DNA of 64,000 bases from positions 1-64,000 of the forward strand of contig JAPOVL010000044.1 in assembly GCA_026708115.1 (NCBI GenBank). The letters run 5' to 3'. The stretch's first letter is position 1. Every line of letters starts with the position of its first letter. The stretch is from Chloroflexota bacterium (GTDB taxonomy: Bacteria > Chloroflexota > Anaerolineae > Aggregatilineales > Phototrophicaceae). A model generated the notes under the pieces. The model was not told where the DNA came from. It did not search any database and was given only the letters and a program-made list of their open reading frames with translations. Shown here piece after piece: positions 51,895 through 60,741 of this stretch. A program made the translations under genes and the position numbers.

Positions 51895-52695
51895 ATGATA
51901 CGGCAACTGTTTGACTTAAGGGGACGTGTAGCGCTGGTGACTGGCGCCGCGCAAGGCATGGGCCGGGCTATGGCGCTGGCGCTCGCTGATGCCGGCGCCG
52001 ACCTGCTGATTGCCGATATCAATACGGCCCTTCTGCATAGCACAGCCGAATCGATCGGCAAGATGGGTCGACGCGCACTTGCGGTGACTTGTGATGTAAG
52101 GAATATCGAACAGATCCGCGCGATGTTTGCGGAACTGGATCGGGAATTCGCCGGGATCGATATTCTGGGTAATGTCGCCGGTCCCGGCCAGTTGGCGACG
52201 CCGGAAGACATCGATCTTGAGCTGATGGAGGATATTGTCTTTGGCTTGACGGTCGCGCGCTTCTGCTGCTGTCAGGAAGCAGGCCGCCGGATGCTTGCGG
52301 CGGGCAAAGGCAGCATCATTAATATTTGCTCGATCGGAGGCGTCTCGGCTTTGGGGCGCGGCAACTTTCCTTACAGCGTCGGCATGGGGGGCGTAGCGCA
52401 GATGACGCGGGAACTCAGCACGGAATGGAGCGGCAGAGGCGTGCGCGTCAACGCGATATTGCCGGCGCAAGTTATCAATCCCGGTTTGGCGGAGCGCATG
52501 CAAGCCGACGAGAACCTTGAAGGGCAGTTCCTTTCGGGCATACCTGCCGGCCGGTTGGGTCGGCCGGAGGACATTGCCGGATTGGCTGTATTCCTGGCAT
52601 CGGATGCCTCGGCTTGGATCACGGGCGCGTTGATCCCGCTGGATGGCGGCAACCTGGCGCTGAATGCAGGCGGCACGCCCGGCCCAGGCCCTTAA
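51895..52695 (+). CDS. SDR-family protein lacking the catalytic lysine
   Basis: 266 residues. Rossmann motif TGAAQGMGRAMA and the C-terminal GALIPLDGGNLALNAGG are normal, but NNAG is replaced by GNVAG and the active-site Tyr-x-x-x-Lys reads Y-S-V-G-M (bases about 52372-52386), so the lysine is a methionine. The closest relative in the window is the SDR at 58131-58934, which keeps Y-S-V-A-K. It is therefore either a degenerate or regulatory/pseudo-enzyme, or uses another proton relay. It converges with the FAH gene, three bases between stops. Confidence 0.85.
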   Translation: MIRQLFDLRGRVALVTGAAQGMGRAMALALADAGADLLIADINTALLHSTAESIGKMGRRALAVTCDVRNIEQIRAMFAELDREFAGIDILGNVAGPGQLATPEDIDLELMEDIVFGLTVARFCCCQEAGRRMLAAGKGSIINICSIGGVSALGRGNFPYSVGMGGVAQMTRELSTEWSGRGVRVNAILPAQVINPGLAERMQADENLEGQFLSGIPAGRLGRPEDIAGLAVFLASDASAWITGALIPLDGGNLALNAGGTPGPGP

Positions 52696-52698
52696 GGC

Positions 52699-53571
52699 CT
52701 ATGGCTGCTCGGCGACAACAGGATTACTCAAAACGCCCAAACCTGCGATTTCCATATTGACCGTTTCGCCGGGCCTGAGCCAACGTGGCGGCTTGCGCGC
52801 GGCGCCGACGCCCGGGGGCGTGCCGGTCGACACGATGTCACCCGGATTCAGCGTCATCACCTCGCTTATACTCGCCAGCAGTTGCGGCACACTGAAGATC
52901 AGTTGACTGGTGCTGGAATCTTGTAGGGCCTCGTCGCCGATCCACAGACGAATGGCGAGATCGTGCGGGTCGGGCACTGCGTCTGCGGTGACCAGCGTTG
53001 GTCCCATGGGCGCGAAGGTATCGAAGGATTTGCCCATGGTCCACTGGCTGGTGCGCGTCTGATAATCGCGGGCGCTGACATCATTAACATTCAGATATCC
53101 GGCAACATAATCCAGGGCATCCTCTTCGGGGACGTAGCGCGCCCGTTTGCCAATGACGAAGCCCAACTCGGCTTCATAATCGACCATTTCCGTCACTTTT
53201 GGCAGCACGATGGCGTCGCCGCTGCCGATCACAGTATTGTCATACTTGCTGAAAACAATCGGGTAGTCCGGCAGCGGCTGGCCCGATTCTGCGGCATGGT
53301 CGGCATAGTTCAAGCCGATGCAGAGAATCTTGCCCGGATTCGGGATGGGCGCGGCTAGTTTCGTCGTTGCCATATCGACAAGGTCGGTTGCCGCCTCGGC
53401 CACGGCCATCGCTTTTTGTAGTGATGGCGGACCGGCTTCGAGCAGCGCGCGTATGCTGGCGGGAAGCGAAGCGTCGGCCGCCAGCAGGTCGACGATCGTT
53501 TCTCGACCGTTTCGTTTGACGATAGCGCCGGGTCGGTAGGCTCCGTCTTTCACGAAGGTAAGCAGTTTCAT
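52699..53571 (-). CDS. Fumarylacetoacetate hydrolase-family enzyme
   Basis: 290 residues. FAH-fold signatures: ILCIGLNYADHAAESG, metal ligands in VDYEAELGFVIGK, NDVSARDYQ, GKSFDTFAPMGP and STGTPPGVGAAR. Members cleave C-C bonds in acylpyruvates, e.g. 2,4-diketo-3-deoxy-L-fuconate or -rhamnonate to pyruvate plus lactate. That reaction is a plausible fit because sugar dehydrogenase, lactonase and dehydratase genes are in the window. It is the last gene of the minus-strand cluster that starts at 59678. Confidence 0.9.
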   Translation of the reverse strand: MKLLTFVKDGAYRPGAIVKRNGRETIVDLLAADASLPASIRALLEAGPPSLQKAMAVAEAATDLVDMATTKLAAPIPNPGKILCIGLNYADHAAESGQPLPDYPIVFSKYDNTVIGSGDAIVLPKVTEMVDYEAELGFVIGKRARYVPEEDALDYVAGYLNVNDVSARDYQTRTSQWTMGKSFDTFAPMGPTLVTADAVPDPHDLAIRLWIGDEALQDSSTSQLIFSVPQLLASISEVMTLNPGDIVSTGTPPGVGAARKPPRWLRPGETVNMEIAGLGVLSNPVVAEQP

Positions 53572-53588
53572 GTATTCATCCTCGCTAT

Positions 53589-54947
53589 TCAGTTCACGAG
53601 CCAGAGGTAAGGCGTTTCGACATATTGCTTTACCCGCTGCAGGAATCGCGCGGCGGGAGCGCCATCGACCAAGCGATGGTCGAAAGTCAGACTGAGCGTC
53701 ATCATGTGCCGGATGGCGCTGCGTTCCGCTTCCGTATCGATCACAACGTGCCGCGGTCTTATCCGCCCGGCGCCCAGCACGGCAGCTTGCGGCAAGCTGA
53801 TAATAGGTGTGAAGGCGTCAATATCGTACATGCCCAGATTGCTTATGGTAAAGGTTGCGTCAGCCAGGTGTTCCGGCTTAAGCGCGCCACCCCGCGCGAG
53901 ATCAACCAGCTCGGCGCTCGCGGTCGCCAACTCCAATAGAGAAAGCAGGTCGGCGTTGCGCAGCACCGGCGCGAGCAGGCCACGTTCGGTATCCACCGCC
54001 AGGGCGATGTTGATTGCGCCGCGCATTACGATTTCATCACCGGCGATAGATGCGTTGAGCGCAGGGTGCTCGCGCAGAGCTCTCCCGACCAGCTTCGCCA
54101 GCAAATCGGTATACGTAGGCACGATGTCCGCGCCGTCCGCTTTGAGGTTGCGGCGCAACTGCAGTAACTCAGTCGCATCGACCTCGCTGGTGAGCGTGAC
54201 CGGCGCGGTGGTCCGGGCGCTTTCGACCATGCGGTCGCGCGTCACTCGCCGTATGTTTGTCATCGCCGAGCGCTTGTCGTCTGGGACAACTTGGCGTTCG
54301 GCGGCGAGTTTTTCCACGTCCGCGCGGGTTATGCGGGCGCCGGCAAATCGCGTCGCCAGGTCGTCGAGGTTCAAGCCGGCATCAAGCGCAACGCGGCGCG
54401 CGAGGGGGGTAATGCGAAGGTCCTTTTCGTCGTCAGCTGGGGCCTTGGCCGCGGCGGCGCGGATATCGCGCTCGACGATGCGTCCGCTTTTGCCGCTGCC
54501 TGTTAATGTCGTCCAGTCGATGTTCAGTTCGGCGGCGATGCGTTTGGCTCGCGGGCTGGCCGCGGGACGGCCGTTGCGGGGAGGCCGGCGTTCCTTTGTG
54601 GAGGCAGTTTGACCTGCGGACGCGGGCATTCCGGGCGGCTCAGAGGAGGTCGCGGAAGCTGGCGCTTCGTCCGCGGCCTTCAATTCGAAAGGCGGCGCTT
54701 CCCCCGGCTGTACGAGATAGGCAAGCAGCTCGCCGATCTTCACCGTCGAGCCAACGGGAGGCGCATCCGGCAGAATGCGCAGAATGCCGCTGTCAAAAGC
54801 CTCTATTTCCTGAAGGGCTTTGTCGCTCTCGACGACAAAGATGATGTCGCCGGCCTGCACTTGCTCGCCATCATTTTTGACCCATTCGTCGAGGACGCCT
54901 TCTTCCATGGTCCAGCCGAGCTTGGGCATTACAATTTCTATCGCCAT
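53589..54947 (-). CDS. Dihydrolipoamide acyltransferase (E2) of a 2-oxoacid/acetoin dehydrogenase complex
   Basis: 452 residues. Lipoyl domain 1-78 with the modified Lys in VESDKALQEIEAF; Pro/Ala linker; a peripheral subunit-binding domain at about 125-165 (SPRAKRIAAELNIDWTTLTG); a second similar segment at about 178-215 (ITPLARRVALDAGLNLDDLA); and the catalytic domain 225-452 with the DHRLVDG His-Asp signature near 424. It moves acyl groups to CoA. E1 genes lie just upstream; no E3 gene is in the window. Confidence 0.92.
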   Translation of the reverse strand: MAIEIVMPKLGWTMEEGVLDEWVKNDGEQVQAGDIIFVVESDKALQEIEAFDSGILRILPDAPPVGSTVKIGELLAYLVQPGEAPPFELKAADEAPASATSSEPPGMPASAGQTASTKERRPPRNGRPAASPRAKRIAAELNIDWTTLTGSGKSGRIVERDIRAAAAKAPADDEKDLRITPLARRVALDAGLNLDDLATRFAGARITRADVEKLAAERQVVPDDKRSAMTNIRRVTRDRMVESARTTAPVTLTSEVDATELLQLRRNLKADGADIVPTYTDLLAKLVGRALREHPALNASIAGDEIVMRGAINIALAVDTERGLLAPVLRNADLLSLLELATASAELVDLARGGALKPEHLADATFTISNLGMYDIDAFTPIISLPQAAVLGAGRIRPRHVVIDTEAERSAIRHMMTLSLTFDHRLVDGAPAARFLQRVKQYVETPYLWLVN

Positions 54948-55123
54948 ATGCCAGCCAATCTAATCCGACAAAGCACTCTCTTTTGATAAACCGCCCTGCT
55001 CGTCGGCGCAGCAGGTTTATTATTTTGTGCGAGCGCGACATTCCTGGGACTTTTTCGCCGATTACACACCGGGCGGCTGTGGCAGCCAAATGGTTGTCTT
55101 CGCGCGAAAGTCCTGCCGAGCTG

Positions 55124-56101
55124 CTATTCCGCCAGCAGATCTTGAAGCGCCCGAGTGATCGCGGCCTGATCGGGAATGATGGCGTTTTCCAAGGTGGGGC
55201 TGTAGGGGGTCGGTGTATGCAAGCCGTTCAATCGGGCGATAGGCGCGTCCAAATCGTCAAATCCATTTTCCATCACCAGCGCGCTGATTTCGGCGCCGAT
55301 GCCGCAGGGTCCGAAAGTTTCATCGACGATGAGCAGGCGCCCGGTTTTGTGAACTGACTCGAGTATCCTGTCGATATCGAGCGGCGCGACGGTTCGCGGG
55401 TCGATGACCTCGATTTCAGCGCCTTCCCGCGCCAAGTTTTCGCAGATGGCGAGCACTTTTGGCAGCATCACGGTCAAGGCGACGACGGTTGCGTCGCTGC
55501 CCGAACGGACGACAGCCGCTTGTCCGAATGGAATACTGTATGCTTGCTCTGGAACGCGCCCGCGTCTGTTGAGCAACAATTTGTGTTCCAGGAAGAGCAC
55601 CGGATCATCACCGGTGAGCGCGGTTTTCATCAGGCCTTTGGCGTCATAGGGGGTGGACGGTAAGGCGACGCGCAAGCCTGGAATGTGCGCGAATATTGAA
55701 TAGTAGCTCCCGGAATGATGCGTCGCGGCGGCGCCACCAATGCCGATGCAACCGCGCAGCACAATCGGCATTTTGATGCGCCCGCTGCTCATATATTGGA
55801 CTTTGGAGATCTGGTTGAGCAGTTCGCCCATGGAATCCAGGATGAAGTCGATAAACATGAAGTCGACGACCGGGCGCGTCCCGGTCATGGCGGCGCCGGC
55901 ACACATGCCGACGAATCCCCGCTCGACAATGGGTGTATCGCGCAGACGCATGGGTCCATATTGCTCGTATAGGCCGAGGGTGGTATTGAAGTTGCCGCCG
56001 CGCTCGCCGATGCCTTCGCCAACGACGAAGATGCTGGGGTCTATCGCCATCTGTTCAGCTAGCGCCTCGCGGGCCGCTTCGGTGTACGTGATCTCTCGCA
56101 T
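55124..56101 (-). CDS. 2-oxoacid/acetoin dehydrogenase E1 component, beta subunit
   Basis: 325 residues, typical for E1-beta. Shows VVGEGIGERGGNFNTTLGL, IVERGFVGMCAGAAMTGTRP and the IDPRTVAPLD transketolase C-terminal motif. Forms an alpha2-beta2 TPP enzyme with the product of the next-upstream gene, three bases away. The substrate could be acetoin, pyruvate or a branched 2-oxoacid; sequence does not decide. Confidence 0.93.
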   Translation of the reverse strand: MREITYTEAAREALAEQMAIDPSIFVVGEGIGERGGNFNTTLGLYEQYGPMRLRDTPIVERGFVGMCAGAAMTGTRPVVDFMFIDFILDSMGELLNQISKVQYMSSGRIKMPIVLRGCIGIGGAAATHHSGSYYSIFAHIPGLRVALPSTPYDAKGLMKTALTGDDPVLFLEHKLLLNRRGRVPEQAYSIPFGQAAVVRSGSDATVVALTVMLPKVLAICENLAREGAEIEVIDPRTVAPLDIDRILESVHKTGRLLIVDETFGPCGIGAEISALVMENGFDDLDAPIARLNGLHTPTPYSPTLENAIIPDQAAITRALQDLLAE

Positions 56102-56104
56102 AAC

Positions 56105-57094
56105 TTATTCCTGAGTGCTGAAAATGAAATCTGCGGCGGTGGCCGGATCCGGGAAAGGACTGGAGCGGGCGAATTCGATGGCGTCTTCGACGGTTGTCTG
56201 GACGTCGTCATCAAGGGCGGAAAAGGCGTCGCTGTCCGCCTGATCATTGGCGATAAGCCAGGATTTGAAGGTCGCGATGGGATCGCGCTTTTTCCACTCG
56301 TCGATTTCTTCCGCCGAGCGATAGCCGCCATCGCGCATACCTTCGGCATGGGGCCTTGTGCGATAGGTTTTGCACTCGATCAGCGAGGGACCTTTACCCG
56401 CCCGCGCCCCTGTCACTGCCTCTTGGGCCGCCTGGTAGACAGCCAGCACATCATTTCCGTCCACGGTGACAGCGTTCATGCCGTAGGAGACGCGGGCGCG
56501 CTCCGCTACATTTTGGTTAGGCGTCGCCTCGCGGAACGGTACCTCGGTGGCGTACATATTGTCCTCGCAGACGAAGATCACGGGCAGGTCCCAAATCGCG
56601 GCGAGGTTCAGCCCCTCGTGAAAAGCACCGTTGCTGACGGCGCCGTCGCCAAAGAAGGCGACGCTTACGCGATCGGATCCAAGCAGCTTGAAGCTGTAAC
56701 CGGCGCCGGCGCCTTGCAGAATGCTGGGGCCGACAATACCGCTGGTACCCATTAAGCCGATCTCCGGAGCGAAGAGGTGCATGCTGCCGCCGCGCCCTTG
56801 GGAGCAGCCAGTCACTTTACCGAAGAGTTCGGCCGCCACCTCGCGCGCGCTGACGCCTTTGGCTAGCGCATGCCCATGACCACGATGGGTACTGAAAACG
56901 ACATCGTCGCGGCGTAAATTGGCGCAGACTCCGGTCGCGATCGCTTCTTCCCCGACATAGGTGTGGCAAGGACCGGGAACCAGACCCATTTGATGGGCGC
57001 GCGCGAGTTGCTCTTCTGTCCGCCGGATGAGAGTCATCGTTTTGTAAAGCGCGCGCAACTGCTCGCTGCTGAGCGCCATTTCATGGCTGTTCAA
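56105..57094 (-). CDS. 2-oxoacid/acetoin dehydrogenase E1 component, alpha subunit
   Basis: 329 residues from a TTG with GGAGA seven bases upstream; an ATG follows at 57079. The TPP-binding motif GDGAVSNGAFHEGLNLAAIW is clear, as are CHTYVGEEAIATGVCANL and THRGHGHALAKGV. Short length without regulatory phosphorylation loops suits the acetoin/2-oxoacid group. Immediately followed by the beta subunit. Confidence 0.93.
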   Translation of the reverse strand: MNSHEMALSSEQLRALYKTMTLIRRTEEQLARAHQMGLVPGPCHTYVGEEAIATGVCANLRRDDVVFSTHRGHGHALAKGVSAREVAAELFGKVTGCSQGRGGSMHLFAPEIGLMGTSGIVGPSILQGAGAGYSFKLLGSDRVSVAFFGDGAVSNGAFHEGLNLAAIWDLPVIFVCEDNMYATEVPFREATPNQNVAERARVSYGMNAVTVDGNDVLAVYQAAQEAVTGARAGKGPSLIECKTYRTRPHAEGMRDGGYRSAEEIDEWKKRDPIATFKSWLIANDQADSDAFSALDDDVQTTVEDAIEFARSSPFPDPATAADFIFSTQE

Positions 57095-57119
57095 TGCGCA
57101 GTCTCCTCGAATAGGCTGA

Positions 57120-58079
57120 CTAGGGTTGATTGACCGGCGACAGCGGCTGCCGGCCCGTCAGTACCCGTAGGACATCTTCGGTCGCTTTGCGCCGCACATC
57201 AAGCTTTGACGCTTCAGAATACCAGGCGCCGTGCGGCGTGATAAGAATACGCTCGTCGTGGAGCAGGGGCGAGTCGGGGGGAGGCGGCTCCACGACGAGC
57301 ACATCAAGGGCTGCGCCGGCGATGCTGCCCGCCTTGACCGCGTCCAGCAATGCGCTGTCGTCGATCAACTCGCCACGAGCGGTATTGATCAGATAGGCGG
57401 TCGGCTTCATCATTTCGAGGGCGGCCCTATTGATGATATGACGCGAAGACTCGGTGAGCGGAGCGTGAAGCGAGATGTAGTCGGCTCGGGTGTACAAGGT
57501 ATCACGGTCGACAAGTTCGATATCGCTTTCGTTGTTTTGGTCCAGCTTGACAAAGGGATCATAGGCGATGATATTGAGCCCGAGCCCGCGCGCTTTTGCC
57601 GCCACTGCCCGCCCGATGCGTCCCAAGCCGATGATGCCCATGACCTGCCCTTCCAAGCGCGGCGCCGGTTCTATTCGCGCCGCATCGTACCAGGTATTGG
57701 CTTTGACCGAGGCGACCATCTGTCGCAGACGCCGCGCGTGATTAAGAAGCAGCGCGATGGCATGGGTCGAGACTTCGTCGATGGCGTAGTCGGCGACGTA
57801 AGTCACCCAAATGCCGCGCTCGGTAGCCGCCGGGATGTCGATGGCGTCAAGGCCGGTGCCGACGCGGGCGATAATTTTGCAGTTTTCCAGCGATCGAATC
57901 AGGTCCGCGTCGACTTCCTGGATGGTCACCATGAGCGCATCGGCGCTCTTGGCGGCCTCGCGCGCTGCGCCGGCGCGCAGGCTTCCCGTATATACGGTCG
58001 TCGCGCCAATCGCCGCCAGCGCTTCCGTTTCGAGGCGGGTATCGGGAAAGGAGGCGTGCGCAATGACTACAGTGGTCAT
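57120..58079 (-). CDS. D-isomer-specific 2-hydroxyacid dehydrogenase
   Basis: 319 residues from ATG 58079; a GTG at 58109 is less likely. NAD-binding MGIIGLGRIGRAVAAKARGLG, substrate-binding Arg in NTARGELID, and the ITPHGAWYS histidine are present, placing it with C-terminal-binding-protein/phosphoglycerate dehydrogenase-like enzymes. Likely oxidises a hydroxyacid or reduces a 2-oxoacid in the catabolic operon (25 bases before E1-alpha). Confidence 0.88.
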   Translation of the reverse strand: MTTVVIAHASFPDTRLETEALAAIGATTVYTGSLRAGAAREAAKSADALMVTIQEVDADLIRSLENCKIIARVGTGLDAIDIPAATERGIWVTYVADYAIDEVSTHAIALLLNHARRLRQMVASVKANTWYDAARIEPAPRLEGQVMGIIGLGRIGRAVAAKARGLGLNIIAYDPFVKLDQNNESDIELVDRDTLYTRADYISLHAPLTESSRHIINRAALEMMKPTAYLINTARGELIDDSALLDAVKAGSIAGAALDVLVVEPPPPDSPLLHDERILITPHGAWYSEASKLDVRRKATEDVLRVLTGRQPLSPVNQP

Positions 58080-58130
58080 ATTGTCATCAACCCAGGACAC
58101 AGTTGCCACAAATCTTCAATGCGGGCAAGG

Positions 58131-58934
58131 CTACCACGTATGGCTCCCGCCGGCGTTGAGCGCCAGATTGCCGCCGTCGACCGGGAGCAGCGTACCGGTG
58201 ACAAAGGCGGCCGCATCGGATGCCAGGAATATCGCGGGGCCAACGATGTCATCTGGTTCGCCGATGCGATTCATGGGAATGCCTTTCAACAGATGCGTCA
58301 CCAGTCCCGGATCTGTGGCTGGGTCTTCCAGCCAGCGCTTGACAGACGGGGTGCGCATCTGCGCCGGCATCAGGGCGTTGACGCGAATGCCATGCCCCGC
58401 CCATTCTACCGCAAGCTCCCGTGTCATCTGATGTACGCCGGCCTTCGCCACACTATACACAAAATTGCCGCGTCCCAAGGCGGTCGCGCCGGCAATTGAC
58501 CCGATGCTGATGATGCTGCCGCCAGCGCCCGCCGCGATCATTCGCAGCCCGGCCCGCTGCGCGCAAAAGAAGAATCCGGTCAGGCACACTGAAAGCGCAC
58601 GGTTCCAGTCTTCGCGGCTCATGTCTTCGGGGCGGGAGCGATTGAAGGCGAATGGTCCGTTGACCAGGATATCAATGCGACCGAAGGATGAATCAAGCAG
58701 ATCGAAAAGCCGATCAACCTCGGTCTGGTTCGCGATATCACATTGGATGGCGACGACTCTTCGCCCGATGGTCTCAATCCGGCCGGCGGTTTCCTTCAGG
58801 CCTGGCAGATTGATGTCGGCGATAACCAGGTCAGCGCCGCAGCGAGCGAAGCCAAGGGCAATAGCCTGTGACAAGCCGGAGGCCGCGCCTGTCACCAGCG
58901 CTACTTTTTCACGCAGGCCAAACCGTTCCAACAT
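58131..58934 (-). CDS. SDR family oxidoreductase
   Basis: 267 residues from ATG 58934, which has AGGTGA eight bases upstream. TGAASGLSQAIALGF cofactor loop (third Gly replaced by Ser), VNGPFAFN in place of NNAG, catalytic SIGSIAG and YSVAKAG intact. Closely similar at its C-terminus (LPVDGGNLALNAGG) to the lysine-less SDR at 51895-52695. A keto-deoxy sugar-acid dehydrogenase would fit the cluster (inference). Confidence 0.9.
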   Translation of the reverse strand: MLERFGLREKVALVTGAASGLSQAIALGFARCGADLVIADINLPGLKETAGRIETIGRRVVAIQCDIANQTEVDRLFDLLDSSFGRIDILVNGPFAFNRSRPEDMSREDWNRALSVCLTGFFFCAQRAGLRMIAAGAGGSIISIGSIAGATALGRGNFVYSVAKAGVHQMTRELAVEWAGHGIRVNALMPAQMRTPSVKRWLEDPATDPGLVTHLLKGIPMNRIGEPDDIVGPAIFLASDAAAFVTGTLLPVDGGNLALNAGGSHTW

Positions 58935-58973
58935 GACCAAATCACCTCGCCTCAGCATCTGGCGGTCTCGCCG

Positions 58974-59678
58974 CTAATCCCGGTCAGCGCCGAGGAACTC
59001 TTCGTAACTGACGAGTACGCGCGTATAAGAGGCTTCAAGGTGGGTTTCTATGAGTTCGAGCGCCCGCTTCTCGTTTCGATCTCGGATCGCATCCAGGATA
59101 TCCTGGTGCCAGGGCAGCATGTACTCGCGGAAGTCAGCGTTCGCAACATTGCGGGAGAGCAGGAATATGTAAATCTGCGGACGCAATGTCGACCAAAAAT
59201 GATGCAGCCGTTTGTGCTGGGCGGACTTTATGACGACCTCGTGAAAGCTGATATCCAGGTCGGCGGCGCGTTGTACTGTCACCGTGTCGTCCAGAACCGA
59301 GCGCATATCGTCCAGAATCGCCTGCATCTGGGCCAAATGTGAATCATTGTGGTTTTTTACTGACAGCTGAACGGCAAGTTTTTCCAGCGCCATCCTCAAC
59401 GAATACACTTCGTCGAGGTCTTCCCTTGCCAGCCGCGCAACCGACGCGCCGCGATTCTGCTCTCGAATGACCAATCCTTCGTATTCCAGTTGAATGAGCG
59501 CTTCACGAACCGGACCGCGGCTGACATTAAGCGCTTCAGCGAGTTCTTCTTCTCTCAGGCGAATCCCTGGTTGCAATTGTCGATTCCAAATGGCTTGACG
59601 CAAAGTCACAAGAACATCATGAGCCAATGGTCGTCTCTCTTGGATTCCTGTCAAATTGGGCAGCGATGCATTTGTCAT
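58974..59678 (-). CDS. GntR-family (FadR/FCD) transcriptional regulator
   Basis: 234 residues from ATG 59678. Winged-helix N-terminus (LREEELAEALNVSRGPVREA, typical GntR recognition helix) and an FCD-type helical effector domain (EVYSLRMALEKLAVQL, ADLDISFHEVVIKSAQHKRL). First gene of the minus-strand operon running to 52699, so it probably represses that operon in response to a sugar-acid intermediate. Confidence 0.93.
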   Translation of the reverse strand: MTNASLPNLTGIQERRPLAHDVLVTLRQAIWNRQLQPGIRLREEELAEALNVSRGPVREALIQLEYEGLVIREQNRGASVARLAREDLDEVYSLRMALEKLAVQLSVKNHNDSHLAQMQAILDDMRSVLDDTVTVQRAADLDISFHEVVIKSAQHKRLHHFWSTLRPQIYIFLLSRNVANADFREYMLPWHQDILDAIRDRNEKRALELIETHLEASYTRVLVSYEEFLGADRD

Positions 59679-59697
59679 TGAACGATTCTCAGCGTTA

Positions 59698-59711
59698 TGT
59701 TTACTGTTTAC
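59698..59711. promoter_or_regulatory. Tandem heptamer TGTTTAC x2, possible operator
   Basis: Two adjacent TGTTTAC units lie 20-33 bases upstream of the regulator's start, a natural place for autoregulation by the GntR protein. GntR operators are usually inverted rather than direct repeats, so this is tentative. Confidence 0.3.
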
Positions 59712-59798
59712 AAAAATAGAAGAATACACAGCGTCATTCCGAAAGTCAATCGCGCTTATGTGGCTGCGGCAGCGCCGGTCACCAGCGCGACCTTGTCC

Positions 59799-60566
59799 TT
59801 AAGCTCCATCGTCGCTGGCCGCCGTCGTCAAATAGTCGTGCAAGACCTGGCCCCAGGGCAATAGGAAATCAGTACGCCAGTAAAAACCGGCGATCATCTC
59901 GCGCACAGGCAGCTTGTAGACGGGCGCCTGCGCGTTGGGGCGCAGCTCTACCGTCGCTGGCCCGGACCAGCATTCGCGCACACGAAGTTTTTCGAAACGG
60001 CGCGCCGTGAGCTGGCGGATGGCGATGTTGCCGTCGGCGCCGTTGATGATCTTCAGATTGATGTTGATTCGGAAATCGCCGAATTCGAGCATGTCAGAGA
60101 GTTCTGCGCGGCGTACCTTATAGGGCATGGTGGCAGTAATGACGTCAATGCCGTTGCGCCTTACGGTGCCAACAAAGAGGTCGCCACGGGCTTCCAACCG
60201 CGGTTCTCCCCCTTTTTTCGGCTGACCATAAATCTCGCGCCCGACAGCGACCGCCCCCAGGCTGCTCAAGTAAAGATAAGGAGAATAAGCGCCGCTCACG
60301 CCAGTTCCCGGCAGGGTAACCGGCAGTTGCAGCGCCGACTCATAATAATCGCCGAACATATCCGCATCGTGCATGTGATAAATGTGAATGATGACGATAT
60401 CGCTCTTTAGCTCGAGCGGCGCGGGGATCAGGCCTTGGGCGGCTGCCATGTCACTGCGATAGAAGACCGTCAAGATTTCCACATTCCGCATCTCCATCGG
60501 GAAACGCGGATAAAGCGGGCTATCGAAGGGCGTCTCGAAGATCGAGTTGGCGTCGCGGTCCGGCAA
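59799..60566 (-). CDS. Acetoacetate decarboxylase-family protein
   Basis: 255 residues from a TTG preceded by AGGAGG at ideal distance; the GTG at 60590 lacks a site. The catalytic motif GREIYGQPKKGG has both adjacent lysines of true acetoacetate decarboxylase (Schiff-base Lys plus pKa-lowering Lys). Other conserved parts: YSPYLYLSSLGAVAVGREI and EFGDFRINI. Follows the SMP-30 gene. Decarboxylation of a beta-ketoacid is plausible, the substrate unknown. Confidence 0.88.
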   Translation of the reverse strand: MPDRDANSIFETPFDSPLYPRFPMEMRNVEILTVFYRSDMAAAQGLIPAPLELKSDIVIIHIYHMHDADMFGDYYESALQLPVTLPGTGVSGAYSPYLYLSSLGAVAVGREIYGQPKKGGEPRLEARGDLFVGTVRRNGIDVITATMPYKVRRAELSDMLEFGDFRININLKIINGADGNIAIRQLTARRFEKLRVRECWSGPATVELRPNAQAPVYKLPVREMIAGFYWRTDFLLPWGQVLHDYLTTAASDDGA

Positions 60567-60583
60567 TGCGCTGTCCTCCTGGC

Positions 60584-60741
60584 TTACCACGCTTCGTTCC
60601 CCCTCAGCTGATCGACTATGGGCAGGATTGAATCGCTGATGTCATCGTCGCTCTCAAGCGGCGGCATATCCCGGAAGAGCTGCCGGAGCCGATAGCTGTG
60701 CCCAAAATGCTTGTAAGAAATCCGCTCGATTTGCTGAACAA
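60584..60741 (-). other. Possible small open frame between lactonase and ADC-like genes
   Basis: The minus frame ending with TAA at 60584-60586 reads about 50 residues without a stop (IERISYKHFGHSYRLRQLF, then an acidic PPLESDDDISDSILP), starting inside the end of the lactonase gene. No ATG is near its beginning, so it may be chance. Confidence 0.25.
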
